From contig NZ_JAJEJT010000002.1 in assembly GCF_021390645.1 (NCBI RefSeq), positions 558,001 through 622,000 of the forward strand: DNA of 64,000 nucleotides. Reading direction: 5' to 3'. Within the stretch, counting starts at the first letter, position 1. Each line of letters starts with the position of its first letter. Positions 1 to 8,327 of the stretch are shown one piece after another. Source of the stretch: Paraburkholderia flagellata (GTDB taxonomy: Bacteria > Pseudomonadota > Gammaproteobacteria > Burkholderiales > Burkholderiaceae). Both the position numbers and the translations under genes were made by a program. The notes under the pieces were generated by a model, which had not been told where the DNA came from, ran no database searches, and was given only the letters and a program-made list of their open reading frames with translations.

Positions 1-549
1 GCTGAAATTCCCACCGCCAATCTTGCTGACTATCGCGACGGCTCTCACGGCAATCTCGAGTCTGCTGCCGTTGCCCTCTATCGCGAGCGCCGTCCAGTCA
101 ACGTTGTACCCGTGGACTTGAACAAACCAAGCGACGAGTTCTTCAGTAAATCTGAGGAGATGTTCAAAAAGGTCGAAAGGACGAGCCCTGAATATCGCCA
201 TCTGATGGACCAGAACAGCCTCGACACGCGAGATCACGGTTTTCCATACCTCAACAGCGCTCGCTGCGCACAAGCATGGGCAGCCATCTACGACGAGGTG
301 CGTGAAACCGTCGAATGGATCGGCGACGACGAATTGCGACAGATCTACGCTCTATGGAGCGTGACAAATGACCGTCGCGAGACGGCAATGCTAGAGAACA
401 TCAATGGCTATTGCATCCGCGGTGCACTCTCTCATGGAGTGCTTCTCCTTGGCGCCGCACACAGGAAAGCCATGGTGGAGAAGGTGCAGGAGCAACGTGG
501 CGTCGGTGCATCAGGAGTCACATGGAAACTTGAAAGTTCTCTGGATTAG
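1..549 (+). CDS. Hypothetical protein, 5' end outside the window
   Basis: The reading frame is open from the first base, so the gene probably begins upstream of the window. A GTG at position 112 would give a 145-residue protein but has no clear ribosome binding site. The visible part is soluble, mixed in charge and rich in Glu, Arg and Leu, with no signal peptide or membrane segment. I recognise no domain. The downstream 170 bases before the porin hold no gene. Confidence 0.5.
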   Translation, partial: AEIPTANLADYRDGSHGNLESAAVALYRERRPVNVVPVDLNKPSDEFFSKSEEMFKKVERTSPEYRHLMDQNSLDTRDHGFPYLNSARCAQAWAAIYDEVRETVEWIGDDELRQIYALWSVTNDRRETAMLENINGYCIRGALSHGVLLLGAAHRKAMVEKVQEQRGVGASGVTWKLESSLD

Positions 550-718
550 GGGGTGTGAGGAAATGTCCGTTTCTGGCCGATGTGACCGCCCAACGCGGTC
601 GGCGCAAATCGACCCACAAGGGACGGTCGAGCCAATGCGAACGAGATGGCCGCTTCCTAATTGACAACAGTCGTGCGTCCCTCTCCGCTGGCTGCGGGAT
701 GCGGGCTCTGACGGCCGC

Positions 719-1903
719 TTAGAAGCGGGTCAGCATGCCGATGGCGCCCATCACCTGATTGCTCGTCGCCGAGAAACCGCCGGCGTTGTACATCGTTGCG
801 ACATTGTTGTGGCCGATCGCGCGCTGGTACATCGCTTCACCGTACACTTCCGTGCGCTTCGACAGCGAGTAGCGCGCGATCGCGTTGACCTGGTTCCATT
901 TCGGATCGGAGCTGACGTTCGACTTGCTCACACCGTTCAGATGACCGTCCGTGAAAGTATCCATGAGGCCGAGGGACAGCGCCGGCGTGAGGGTGTACTT
1001 AACGTTCAGTTCATAGTTGTCGAAGTGAGTTGAGCCACTCACCGGGTTCAGACCGAACGCGGACGTGTTCTGGTACTGGCTGTGCGTATAGACGAAGTTG
1101 ACCGCCGCCGGGCCGAACGTATAGCCGACGCCTGCACCGACTGTGCGCTGCACATCCGCCGTCAGGTTGCCGCCGCCTGCGGTCGACTTGAACTCGCTCG
1201 GGTCGGCGGCAACATTCTGATTTGCCGTTCCTGCCGGGGTACTCGCCGCCGCCGAGCCGTTGATCTGGAGGTAGGCCGCTGCGAATCGCAGCGGGCCGTT
1301 GTTGTAGCTCGCACCGGCGCTGTACGCACGGTCGACGGCGAAACTGGTGCTGTTGCTGAACGCGTACATGCCGCCGAACTTGAAGCCGGCGTAGTCGATG
1401 CTCGCGAACTTCACCGAGTTGCTGAAGCGCACGGTATGTTGCAGGTTGTCGTTGTCGTACACGTGCGCGAACCCCGAGTCGCCGAACGTGCCCGCCGTGC
1501 CCGACAGCGGCGAGACGAAGTCGACCAACGAGTCATACTGGCGGCCCATCGTCAAGGTGCCGTATTGGTCGCCGCTCACGCCGACATACGCTTGACGGCC
1601 GAACATACGGCCACCCTGACCAAGCGTGCCATTGTTGACGTTGAAACCGTTTTCAAGCACGAAGATAGCATGCAGACCACCGCCGAGGTCCTCGCTGCCG
1701 CGCAGGCCGAAGCGGCTGCCGCTGATATTGCCGCTTGCGAGTGCGACGCGCGCGCTACCGTGGCCGGGGGCGCCATTTTGAACGTTGTTCGTATAGGCGA
1801 TGCCGGCGTCGATCAGACCGTAGAGAGTAACCGAGCTCTGTGCGTTTGCTGCGGACGCAGCAGACGCTGCGCAAACGGCAACGGCAATGGAGATCTTCTT
1901 CAT
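719..1903 (-). CDS. Gram-negative porin (beta-proteobacterial OmpC-like family)
   Basis: Outer-membrane general diffusion porin, expected to form a trimeric 16-strand beta barrel. The start is placed at the Met of MKKISIAVAV rather than four codons upstream, because this gives a normal Sec signal peptide cleaved after AANAQ. The mature protein opens with SSVTLYGLIDAGI, the standard opening of Burkholderia porins. It contains the SRFGLRGSEDLGGGL segment and ends in Arg-Phe, the C-terminal Phe needed for BAM-dependent insertion. The length of about 394 residues is usual for the family. It is transcribed alone. Confidence 0.95.
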   Translation of the reverse strand: MKKISIAVAVCAASAASAANAQSSVTLYGLIDAGIAYTNNVQNGAPGHGSARVALASGNISGSRFGLRGSEDLGGGLHAIFVLENGFNVNNGTLGQGGRMFGRQAYVGVSGDQYGTLTMGRQYDSLVDFVSPLSGTAGTFGDSGFAHVYDNDNLQHTVRFSNSVKFASIDYAGFKFGGMYAFSNSTSFAVDRAYSAGASYNNGPLRFAAAYLQINGSAAASTPAGTANQNVAADPSEFKSTAGGGNLTADVQRTVGAGVGYTFGPAAVNFVYTHSQYQNTSAFGLNPVSGSTHFDNYELNVKYTLTPALSLGLMDTFTDGHLNGVSKSNVSSDPKWNQVNAIARYSLSKRTEVYGEAMYQRAIGHNNVATMYNAGGFSATSNQVMGAIGMLTRF

Positions 1904-2564
1904 GAGATAGCCCAATGGCGTGAAAGGAACTAGCGGCGTCAGTCTATAGTCGCGTCCGGGGCAGAAGCCAGATCGCCATTAAAAAATTGCTGCTCCGAGC
2001 GAGAGTTCATTTCATAAATTTGTCGCAATTGAGCTGTGATTTGCCTTTGGGCGCGTGTTAAAACGGGTGACGAACCAATTCGTTTCCGTCGCGAGTTGTT
2101 CCGCTGCAACAGCGATCGCTCGCCATGCGGGTGTCTCCTGAACGTTGCTCGCGATAGACTGCATCGGAGTGCTAATTTTTTGCGAGGTGGCGTCGCTTTC
2201 CACCGCCCGCAACGCTGCATGGAGCAACTGCTCGCGACAGGCTTGCGGTGAATTGATTGCAGAATTTAGGACCGACTCGATCGGCCGTCAGCAGTCTGTC
2301 CGGCGTTCGAGGCGTCTACTGCCTGACGTGATATTTTATGGCCGACCGCAAGCGGGCATCGCTGTGCACGAAGGGCCTCCAACTGCTCCGTGTCGTATCG
2401 ACCACTGACCACGATTAGTCGAACGCCAGTGCCGATGCGCATGCACGCCTGTCCAATTTGACGTTAGCGCTCTCGCTGTTATTCTTGATGCGCAGGGAGC
2501 GGATGGCGCGCACCCAACCCGTACATCACGGCGAACGTTGTCCCATTTTCGTCAGAGGGTTTCG
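1904..2564. other. Intergenic region upstream of the porin
   Basis: About 660 bases with no convincing gene. It must hold the porin promoter at its left end. A minus-strand open frame of about 71 codons (2012-2227, TTG start, no ribosome binding site) has a natural-looking amino acid composition and could be a gene relic, but I cannot assign it. Confidence 0.3.
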
Positions 2565-2834
2565 ATGGCAAGGATCGGGATAGGCAGGCGTCCTGTCGGC
2601 GACATGGAGAAGGACTTCCTGGAGCTGCTGGCGTCCCGGTTGCCACTCGCGATTGCGAGCGAAAAGTTCGAGCGCCTATGGGATGAGGTGAATTCGGCCG
2701 CAGCGAGCGTGATTTCGTACCCGGAGGTCAACGGATATATCGCCCTGCTTAAACGCATGCAGGGTGCCTATGAATCGCAGTACAGAGGAAGTACACATAT
2801 GAACGGGCTGCGAGCTACACCGCGGACCGGTTAA
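2565..2834 (+). CDS. Small hypothetical protein
   Basis: 89 residues. The ATG at 2565 is preferred over a TTG nine codons upstream because AGAGGG lies five bases before it. The N-terminal half carries an acidic amphipathic stretch (MEKDFLELLASRLPLAI) that should be helical. There is no signal peptide, no Cys and no recognised domain. It could be a cytosolic helical protein of unknown role. Confidence 0.45.
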   Translation: MARIGIGRRPVGDMEKDFLELLASRLPLAIASEKFERLWDEVNSAAASVISYPEVNGYIALLKRMQGAYESQYRGSTHMNGLRATPRTG

Positions 2835-2970
2835 TTCGTGGCTGCCGGGCGTCCATTGCGCCGCGCTCTCACTATGCCACCTCAATTCTGCGTCAGCAAA
2901 GTTAATGTTGCGACGCAGCACACTGGTGGGTAAACTCGAACCTCCAAACCAGCACTTCATGGGGGCAGCC

Positions 2971-3408
2971 ATGTCCACGCTGCAGTGCTCAATGGACGGG
3001 AAGCCGGCCACACTTCACGTCTTCGCCCAGGATGACGCGTGGCATTGGGCTATCAGCGTCCCTCGTGAGCGCGGTTGCGGGTTTCAGGTAATCGCATACA
3101 ACGAAAAAGGTTTCGCCTCGGAGAGTGACGCCATGTCAGACGGCACTCTGGCGCTGAACCGTATTGCCAACGTTTCTGTCGCGGAAGCGGGCGCAACAAT
3201 CTGCGCTCACCCTCCTTCAGTCGACGGGGATCGCAGACGATACATGCGCGAGCGCCTGCGCCGCGCGATGGCGCGCCTCGCAGAATGCGACGAGGCGAAC
3301 GCAGTCCAGGCCGCGCGCTGGGTTACTGCATGGAGTGCCTTGATTGGTGACCAACATTTCGATAAGACGTTGTGGAGACGACGCAGGAATACGAGTCCTT
3401 TCGATTGA
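2971..3408 (+). CDS. Hypothetical protein
   Basis: About 145 residues from the ATG at 2971, which follows a G-rich ribosome binding site; an upstream in-frame TTG would add 22 unlikely residues. The N-terminal half looks like a beta-rich domain (MSTLQCSMDGKPATLHVF) and the C-terminal half is Arg/Ala-rich and helical. I do not recognise the family. It is convergent with the CHAD gene. Confidence 0.45.
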   Translation: MSTLQCSMDGKPATLHVFAQDDAWHWAISVPRERGCGFQVIAYNEKGFASESDAMSDGTLALNRIANVSVAEAGATICAHPPSVDGDRRRYMRERLRRAMARLAECDEANAVQAARWVTAWSALIGDQHFDKTLWRRRRNTSPFD

Positions 3409-3494
3409 AACGCGTACAGGAAACTTCCTTGCTCTGGCCCGTTTGGCAAGCATTGCTGGAGAGCGCCCGTTGCTGGCTGTCAGACCTACTTCCA

Positions 3495-4337
3495 TTACTT
3501 GCGCAGCAAGGCAGCCGCCGCGCGCAGGCGACGGTCACGCTCCTTCCTGAACCATTTCAGGGTTCGTTCAGGTTCGGAGATGGCAGCAAGCAGCGAGGCG
3601 TTGTCGCGCAAAAGTTTCTCGCTCGCAACGACGTCATTCAAGGCACCGAATCGCTTCTGGATTTTCTTCAGGCGAATCAACGTTTTCCGATGTGGTCTCG
3701 ACAGAACCGGGCCGAACAATTCCAGAAGATACCGGGCCTTCTTTCCGGCCTTTCTGACGTCGTGAAAAGCTGCGACGTCTGACCTTTTGGCCTTCGCCGC
3801 ATGCCGCACGCGTTTGCGCAACTGCTTTTCGGATGCTGCGACGCGGCTGTCCGAGAAAGTCTGAAGTGGTTGCCGGTCCTGTCTCGCGACCAGCGATCCC
3901 GAGGTTTGTGAGAGTGCGTCAAGCAGCAGCGTCTTCAATTCAGGATTCGACAGTACCTCTCTGCCGACATCGAGCGCCTCCTGTCGAGCGCCGGAGAATT
4001 CGGGAGGAAGCACCTTTCCTTTTTTATGTTGAAGCTTGAGCAGCTCAATCAGGATGTCATAGTCGCGCGCCTTGCCAGCCGAGTCGGCGAGTGACCTGAA
4101 GAGGTCGCGCTGCCGTGTATTATCCCCGGCATCAAGCAAGGGTCGGTAGGACCACCACAAAGATCGCAGACGGCGCATGGTAATGCGTAGCTGATGAAGC
4201 CCTTCGGCGGAAGGGTCACTTGCGACGCCGTTCGCCTGTTCAATTGCTTTGTCGACAATTGGCGATGCAATGTCCGAAAATGCTGTCTCGGCGCATGGTT
4301 CGCGCTGTTTGCCTTGGTCCATGTCCCCGTTGCTCAT
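3495..4337 (-). CDS. CHAD domain-containing protein
   Basis: CHAD domains are alpha-helical, His- and basic-rich modules that bind polyphosphate. The two halves of the domain are visible: an N-terminal HQLRITMRRLRSLWWSYRPL segment with the conserved His and Arg pairs, and a second FHDVRKAGKKARYLLELFGP repeat. The start at 4337 is chosen because GGGAGGG lies three bases upstream; a longer form starting at 4370 lacks this. No CYTH domain is fused to it, so it is a stand-alone CHAD protein of about 280 residues. The biological role is unknown; a link to polyphosphate granules is only a family-level inference. Confidence 0.88.
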   Translation of the reverse strand: MSNGDMDQGKQREPCAETAFSDIASPIVDKAIEQANGVASDPSAEGLHQLRITMRRLRSLWWSYRPLLDAGDNTRQRDLFRSLADSAGKARDYDILIELLKLQHKKGKVLPPEFSGARQEALDVGREVLSNPELKTLLLDALSQTSGSLVARQDRQPLQTFSDSRVAASEKQLRKRVRHAAKAKRSDVAAFHDVRKAGKKARYLLELFGPVLSRPHRKTLIRLKKIQKRFGALNDVVASEKLLRDNASLLAAISEPERTLKWFRKERDRRLRAAAALLRK

Positions 4338-4510
4338 TTGCCCTCCCGGACCGTGTCCGACGACCAGCATCGCGCGTCACGACGCCAGCATCGACATGAT
4401 CAGCGGGCATCAGCTTCCCTCAATATAACGTGAACAAATACTGGTTTACCGACCGTTGACGGAATTGCGACGGTTGGCTACGGTGAAGTTTTCTTGCGAC
4501 AAACTCCGGT

Positions 4511-4738
4511 ATGAGCCCTCAAGATTACGAATCGCTGAATTCCGTAGAAGCCACGGTCGACGGGGCGAGGCACAACGGCACGTACCGGGTGATGACCGGT
4601 TCGGTCATCGTCTATTACGAAGGCGAGGTCAAATTCGCTTCGATTGGCATGGACCGGCCGGAACAGATCGCAAAGTGGCTCCTGACTGATCTCGTCCGGC
4701 GAGCCGAGTCGGGCAGGCGAAAGCGCCCACGCGATTGA
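4511..4738 (+). CDS. Small hypothetical protein
   Basis: 75 residues, soluble, with a predicted beta-rich core (TYRVMTGSVIVYYEGEVKFA) and a basic tail (SGRRKRPRD). It resembles the short uncharacterised proteins common in Burkholderia genomes, but I cannot name a family. No signal peptide or Cys is present. Confidence 0.5.
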   Translation: MSPQDYESLNSVEATVDGARHNGTYRVMTGSVIVYYEGEVKFASIGMDRPEQIAKWLLTDLVRRAESGRRKRPRD

Positions 4739-4934
4739 GAACATCAGTGCGCCTGTATCGTTCGGCGGGGGGCGGCGGCATGCGAGCGGCAGATTACGAT
4801 TGCGGAGCTGCCGTCTGGACGTCCGAATGATTGTCTCAGCGAGTCACGCTTAACGGCCGCGGTCTGCCAGATGTAGTCGTCCCTAGTCAACCCCCACCGG
4901 TCGTTCGTCACCATTGCGATGGCCGCTTGCGAGG

Positions 4935-5093
4935 GATTCTGTTGAAAAACTCCGTTCGTCTCGCCGCGTGTGCGGCGCTCGGGAAATCGCCCTCTCAGAT
5001 CGACGTATAAACCGATCGTAACCACTCGCCAAGGGTAAGAGGACCCCTGAAAACCTCGCGCGAAGCGTAGCTGACGAGTTTTTCAACACTATC
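4935..5093. mobile_element. MITE-like element with 18-bp inverted ends and 4-bp target duplication
   Basis: The left end GATTCTGTTGAAAAACTC and the right end, read on the minus strand GATAGTGTTGAAAAACTC, match at 16 of 18 positions. The 159-bp unit is bracketed by GAGG on both sides (4931-4934 and 5094-5097), which fits a 4-bp target-site duplication. Ends containing GAGTTTTTCAACA are familiar from IS elements of the IS5/IS1182 type. No transposase fits inside, so the unit would need to be mobilised in trans. A minus-strand open frame crossing it is probably fortuitous. Confidence 0.65.
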
Positions 5094-5254
5094 GAGGTAC
5101 AACCGCCGCTCAGTCAGTCTCGAGTCGGAAAAACCAGGCGTGTATCGGCGTAGGCGTTGAGCGGATGCTCACGCGGTCGTTCACGCGCCATCCTGTAAGG
5201 GTTGCATGGGCGATGTTGTCGGACACAAGATGAACAAGTCCCATCGTCAATATA

Positions 5255-5268
5255 GTTGATATATCAAC
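5255..5268. promoter_or_regulatory. Perfect 14-bp palindrome, putative operator
   Basis: GTTGATATATCAAC is a perfect palindrome in an AT-rich stretch between the MITE and the dehydrogenase gene. A near copy lies at 5442-5455, and a third variant with the same left flank (AATATAGTTGA) occurs at 43102-43115. The size fits a site for a dimeric MarR- or GntR-type repressor; no such regulator gene is adjacent. Confidence 0.4.
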
Positions 5269-5441
5269 GTAAATCATGCCATCTGGCGTCTCAGGAAAGA
5301 GATTGATGCTGGCCCGGTATCGATGTCTGTTTGATTGCTTATCCATAAATGTGGCCGATTTCGTCCTACATTGCCGTCACAGAACGGTCATGCTGACGAA
5401 ATGCATCGGCGGCACATACGGATGCGACACCCGCAAAAATG

Positions 5442-5455
5442 GTTGATATATCAAT
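5442..5455. promoter_or_regulatory. Second copy of the TTGATATATCAA palindrome
   Basis: GTTGATATATCAAT shares the 12-bp palindromic core with the copy 187 bp to the left. It sits about 110 bp upstream of the dehydrogenase start codon, a sensible place for an operator controlling the dehydrogenase-transporter pair. Confidence 0.4.
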
Positions 5456-5564
5456 CAATTAAACGACTACTGATTCAATGGCGACCGACGGTCGCGCATC
5501 TCCTTGCAGCAGCCCTATAGACTTACAAACCGTAAGCTAAAGGAGTGCGATCAAGGAGGTCGTC

Positions 5565-6578
5565 ATGAAATCAGCAGGGAACGAAGTCCCGGAGGCTGCG
5601 GGTGGACGGAGCTACCAAATCCGGCAGCCCAAGATTGCCATTTTCGGCGCGGGACTTGTCGGCGGGTCGGCGGCCCTTTTTTCAGCGGTGACCATCCCGA
5701 GCGCGGAGGTTGTCATCATCGATACCGCGCGGGAGCGGGCCGAAGGGCAGGTACTCGATCTTGCCCACGCAGCGGCATTCTGGGGGCACCATCGCTTTTT
5801 TGCGGGTGGTTGCGAGAGCGCGCGCGACGCGGACATCATCGTGATCACCGCCGGCGTCGGCGTCAAGGAAGGCCAGACTCGCCTTGATATCGCCAAAACG
5901 AATGCGGACATCGCGGCCCAGATTGCCAGCCGCACGAAAGAGATCGCCCCCAATGCGTTCTACGTCATCGCATCGAATCCCTGCGATGTGGTGGCCGGTG
6001 TCGTCCATGACATCGTGGGCGGCCCCCGGGAGCGCGTCATCAGCACCGGCACCTCACTGGACACCGCGCGCCTGCGCTCGCTGCTCTCTGAAGAGCTGGG
6101 CGTCGTGGCGTCAGCGGTTCACGCGTACGTCCTGGGCGAGCATGGTGAATCTGCACTGATCGACTGGTCTGGCGCAACCGTGATGGGTATGTCGGTCGAC
6201 ACGTTCCTGGCCCGCAGCGGCAAGGAACTGGATCACGACGCCGTACTGCGCTCGGTGCACAACGCCGCCCGGAACATCAAGAAGGGCAAGCCCGCCACGC
6301 ACTACGGGATCGCAAGCGGCATCGGTCGGATCTGCCAGGCCATCGTGCACAACACGGATCTCGTTCTCTCCGTGGGCATCGTGCATCCGGACATCGAGGG
6401 TGTGCCCGACGTCTGCCTGTCGCTGCCCATGGTGATAAACGGCAGCGGGGCACGGTTGCTGGCTTATCCGGAGCTTGTGCCCGCCGAGCGCGAGGCCCTG
6501 CGGCGTAGCGCGCGCATCGTCAAGGACGCGACCGACAGCGTGCTATCCCACCGCCAGGAAAATCGCCTGGCCGCCTGA
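5565..6578 (+). CDS. Lactate/malate dehydrogenase family 2-hydroxyacid dehydrogenase
   Basis: 337-residue NAD-dependent L-2-hydroxyacid dehydrogenase of the LDH/MDH fold. The start is secure: AAGGAGGT lies seven bases upstream. The Rossmann motif FGAGLVGGSAA is at about residue 27, the IASNPCDVVAG motif near 137, the LDTAR (Asp-Arg) pair near 165 and the catalytic GEHGES His near 192. In the mobile substrate loop (AGVGVKEGQTR) the specificity position, Gln in LDH and Arg in MDH, is Val, so the substrate cannot be read from sequence. It is followed after 30 bases by a DASS carboxylate transporter, which suggests the pair imports and oxidises a hydroxy-dicarboxylate or related acid. Confidence 0.85.
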   Translation: MKSAGNEVPEAAGGRSYQIRQPKIAIFGAGLVGGSAALFSAVTIPSAEVVIIDTARERAEGQVLDLAHAAAFWGHHRFFAGGCESARDADIIVITAGVGVKEGQTRLDIAKTNADIAAQIASRTKEIAPNAFYVIASNPCDVVAGVVHDIVGGPRERVISTGTSLDTARLRSLLSEELGVVASAVHAYVLGEHGESALIDWSGATVMGMSVDTFLARSGKELDHDAVLRSVHNAARNIKKGKPATHYGIASGIGRICQAIVHNTDLVLSVGIVHPDIEGVPDVCLSLPMVINGSGARLLAYPELVPAEREALRRSARIVKDATDSVLSHRQENRLAA

Positions 6579-6608
6579 ATCAACAGCAATTTTTTAACGA
6601 GGCCCATC

Positions 6609-8084
6609 ATGGCTTCAAATCCCCCTAAAGTGTCGTCGCCCCTGTCCAGCACGACGAACCCAGCGTCGCTTTCAGTCTGGCTGGGAAAAGTCTGGAAGTT
6701 CGCCGTGCCGGTGGCCATTGGTCTCGTTCTGTGGTTCCTCCCGGTTCCTGCAGGCCTGGACCCGAAGGCGTGGCACATGTTCGCCGTGTTCGTCGCCACC
6801 ATCGCCGGCATCATGACGGCACCACTGCCCATGTCGGCGATCGCCATTATTGGCGGTAGCGTGGGCGTGCTCGTCGGCGTCATTTCGTTTGACGATGTGA
6901 CCAAGGCCACCGGTACCAACCTCGTGTGGCTGGTGATGCTTGCCTTCTTCATCTCCCGTGGCGTGATCAAGACGGGCCTCGGACGTCGCATCGCACTCCT
7001 GTTCATGCGTTTGATGGGCAAGCGCACCGTGGGTCTGGGCTATGGCCTCGTGTTGACCGAGCTCATCATCGCGCCCGCCATGCCGAGCATCACGGCGCGC
7101 GCGGGTGGTGTCCTGCTGCCGATTACCAAGGCGATTGCGGAGGTTCTGGGCAGCCATCCCGATACCCCGGAGTCCCGCGGCAAGGTGGGCAGCTATCTGA
7201 TTCTCTGCGCGTTCCACGCGAACATCATCACGGCAAGCATGTTCATCACGGCGATGGCGGGCAACCCGCTCGCGGTCAAGCTTGCGGCGGACCAGGGCGC
7301 CAAGATCAGCTGGCTCGACTGGGCGATCGCGGCATCCGTGCCGGGTTTGTTGTGTCTGGCCATCATCCCCATCGCGCTGCTCTGGATTGCCAAGCCGCAG
7401 ATCCGCAGCACGCCGGATGCGACCGCGCTGGCGCAGAGGGAACTGTCCGCCATGGGCCCGATCTCCTTCAAGGAAATCATCATGGCGGTGATCTTTGTCG
7501 GCCTGCTGGTCCTGTGGATCTTCGGCGAGAGTCTGGGCGTCAACGCGACGCTGGCAGCCGCGCTTGGGGTGTCGTTGCTGCTGGTGACCGATGTGCTGAC
7601 GTGGCAGGACGCGCTCAACGAGAAGTCGGCGTGGGACACCATGATCTGGATCGGTCTGCTGATCATGCTGGCGTCCAAGCTCAACGAATACGGCATGGTT
7701 TCCTGGTTTGGCCACGAGTTTGGGCCCCATCTGCAGGGGATGCCGAAACTCGCCGTCTTTGTGCTGGTGGCGGCCATATACACGTACATCCACTACTTCT
7801 TCGCCAGCGCCACGGCGCACGTCAGCGCACTGTTACCACTTTGCCTGGCACTGCTGGTCGCCGCCGGCATTCCCCCGTTCGTCGCGGCGATCGCCCTTGG
7901 CAGTCTGAGCAGCGTCAACGGTGCGATGACCCAGTACGGCATTGGTTCCGCTCCGGTCATGTACGGTTCGGGCTACGTCTCACAGGGGCAATGGTGGAAG
8001 TCCGGCTTCCTGATGAGCCTGATCTACATGGCGATCTGGCTGGTCGTCGGCCCGCTCTGGTGGAAGTTGCTGGGTTATCTCTGA
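6609..8084 (+). CDS. DASS-family dicarboxylate/anion transporter (CitT-like)
   Basis: 491-residue inner-membrane transporter of the divalent anion:Na+ symporter family. It has about 12 hydrophobic segments and the two family signatures: a cytoplasmic-side stretch near AFHANIITASMFITAMAGNPLA and a C-terminal repeat around SLSSVNGAMTQYGIGSAPVM. Members carry malate, succinate, tartrate, citrate or 2-oxoglutarate, as Na+ symporters or antiporters; the plant-plastid-like bacterial branch (CitT/TtdT/YbhI) fits best. It is co-oriented with and 30 bases behind the dehydrogenase, so the two are probably one operon. Substrate is inferred only as a C4-C6 carboxylate. Confidence 0.88.
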   Translation: MASNPPKVSSPLSSTTNPASLSVWLGKVWKFAVPVAIGLVLWFLPVPAGLDPKAWHMFAVFVATIAGIMTAPLPMSAIAIIGGSVGVLVGVISFDDVTKATGTNLVWLVMLAFFISRGVIKTGLGRRIALLFMRLMGKRTVGLGYGLVLTELIIAPAMPSITARAGGVLLPITKAIAEVLGSHPDTPESRGKVGSYLILCAFHANIITASMFITAMAGNPLAVKLAADQGAKISWLDWAIAASVPGLLCLAIIPIALLWIAKPQIRSTPDATALAQRELSAMGPISFKEIIMAVIFVGLLVLWIFGESLGVNATLAAALGVSLLLVTDVLTWQDALNEKSAWDTMIWIGLLIMLASKLNEYGMVSWFGHEFGPHLQGMPKLAVFVLVAAIYTYIHYFFASATAHVSALLPLCLALLVAAGIPPFVAAIALGSLSSVNGAMTQYGIGSAPVMYGSGYVSQGQWWKSGFLMSLIYMAIWLVVGPLWWKLLGYL

Positions 8085-8138
8085 GCAGCACCAGAGATCC
8101 AATTCTCAGGCTGAAAGGGAAGCGGCGCTTCAAGGGAC

Positions 8139-8279
8139 CTGTTCTCCGCGGAACTCTACGATCCGGCCGCGGGCACATGGTCACTGACTGGCAGCCTTCA
8201 CCATGCGCGCAGTCAGCAAACTGCCACACGGCTCCCCGATGGGCGCGCACTGGCAGCGGGAGGAGTGGGTCCTGGCTAA
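8139..8279 (+). pseudogene. Relic of a kelch-repeat protein
   Basis: In this frame the DNA reads SAELYDPAAGTWSLTGSLHH followed by a segment with TATRLPDGRALAAGG, ending at a stop after 46 codons. That is one bacterial kelch-type beta-propeller blade (consensus AELYDPATGTWS..TGSL...R..HTATLLPDGKVLVAGG). There is no start codon or signal peptide and the rest of the propeller is absent, so this is a decayed fragment. Confidence 0.6.
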
Positions 8280-8327
8280 CTTGTAGACGTTGATGTCGCG
8301 CAGCGTGTGCTATGAAGGGGTCGAAGA

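Noticed and set aside
1082..1933. Long plus-strand open frame opposite the porin gene
   Set aside because: It is an antisense shadow of the porin; its translation is Arg/Val/Ala-rich with no domain or ribosome binding site.
4744..5025. A 93-codon minus-strand frame
   Set aside because: It runs across the end of the MITE-like element, has no ribosome binding site and no recognisable product.
5110..5346. A 78-codon minus-strand frame before the dehydrogenase gene
   Set aside because: It contains the palindromic operator-like site in its middle and lacks a recognisable domain; I treat the stretch as regulatory DNA.
6672..7820. Long His/Gln/Arg-rich antisense frame inside the DASS transporter gene
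   Set aside because: The composition is the usual antisense translation of a high-GC membrane-protein gene.
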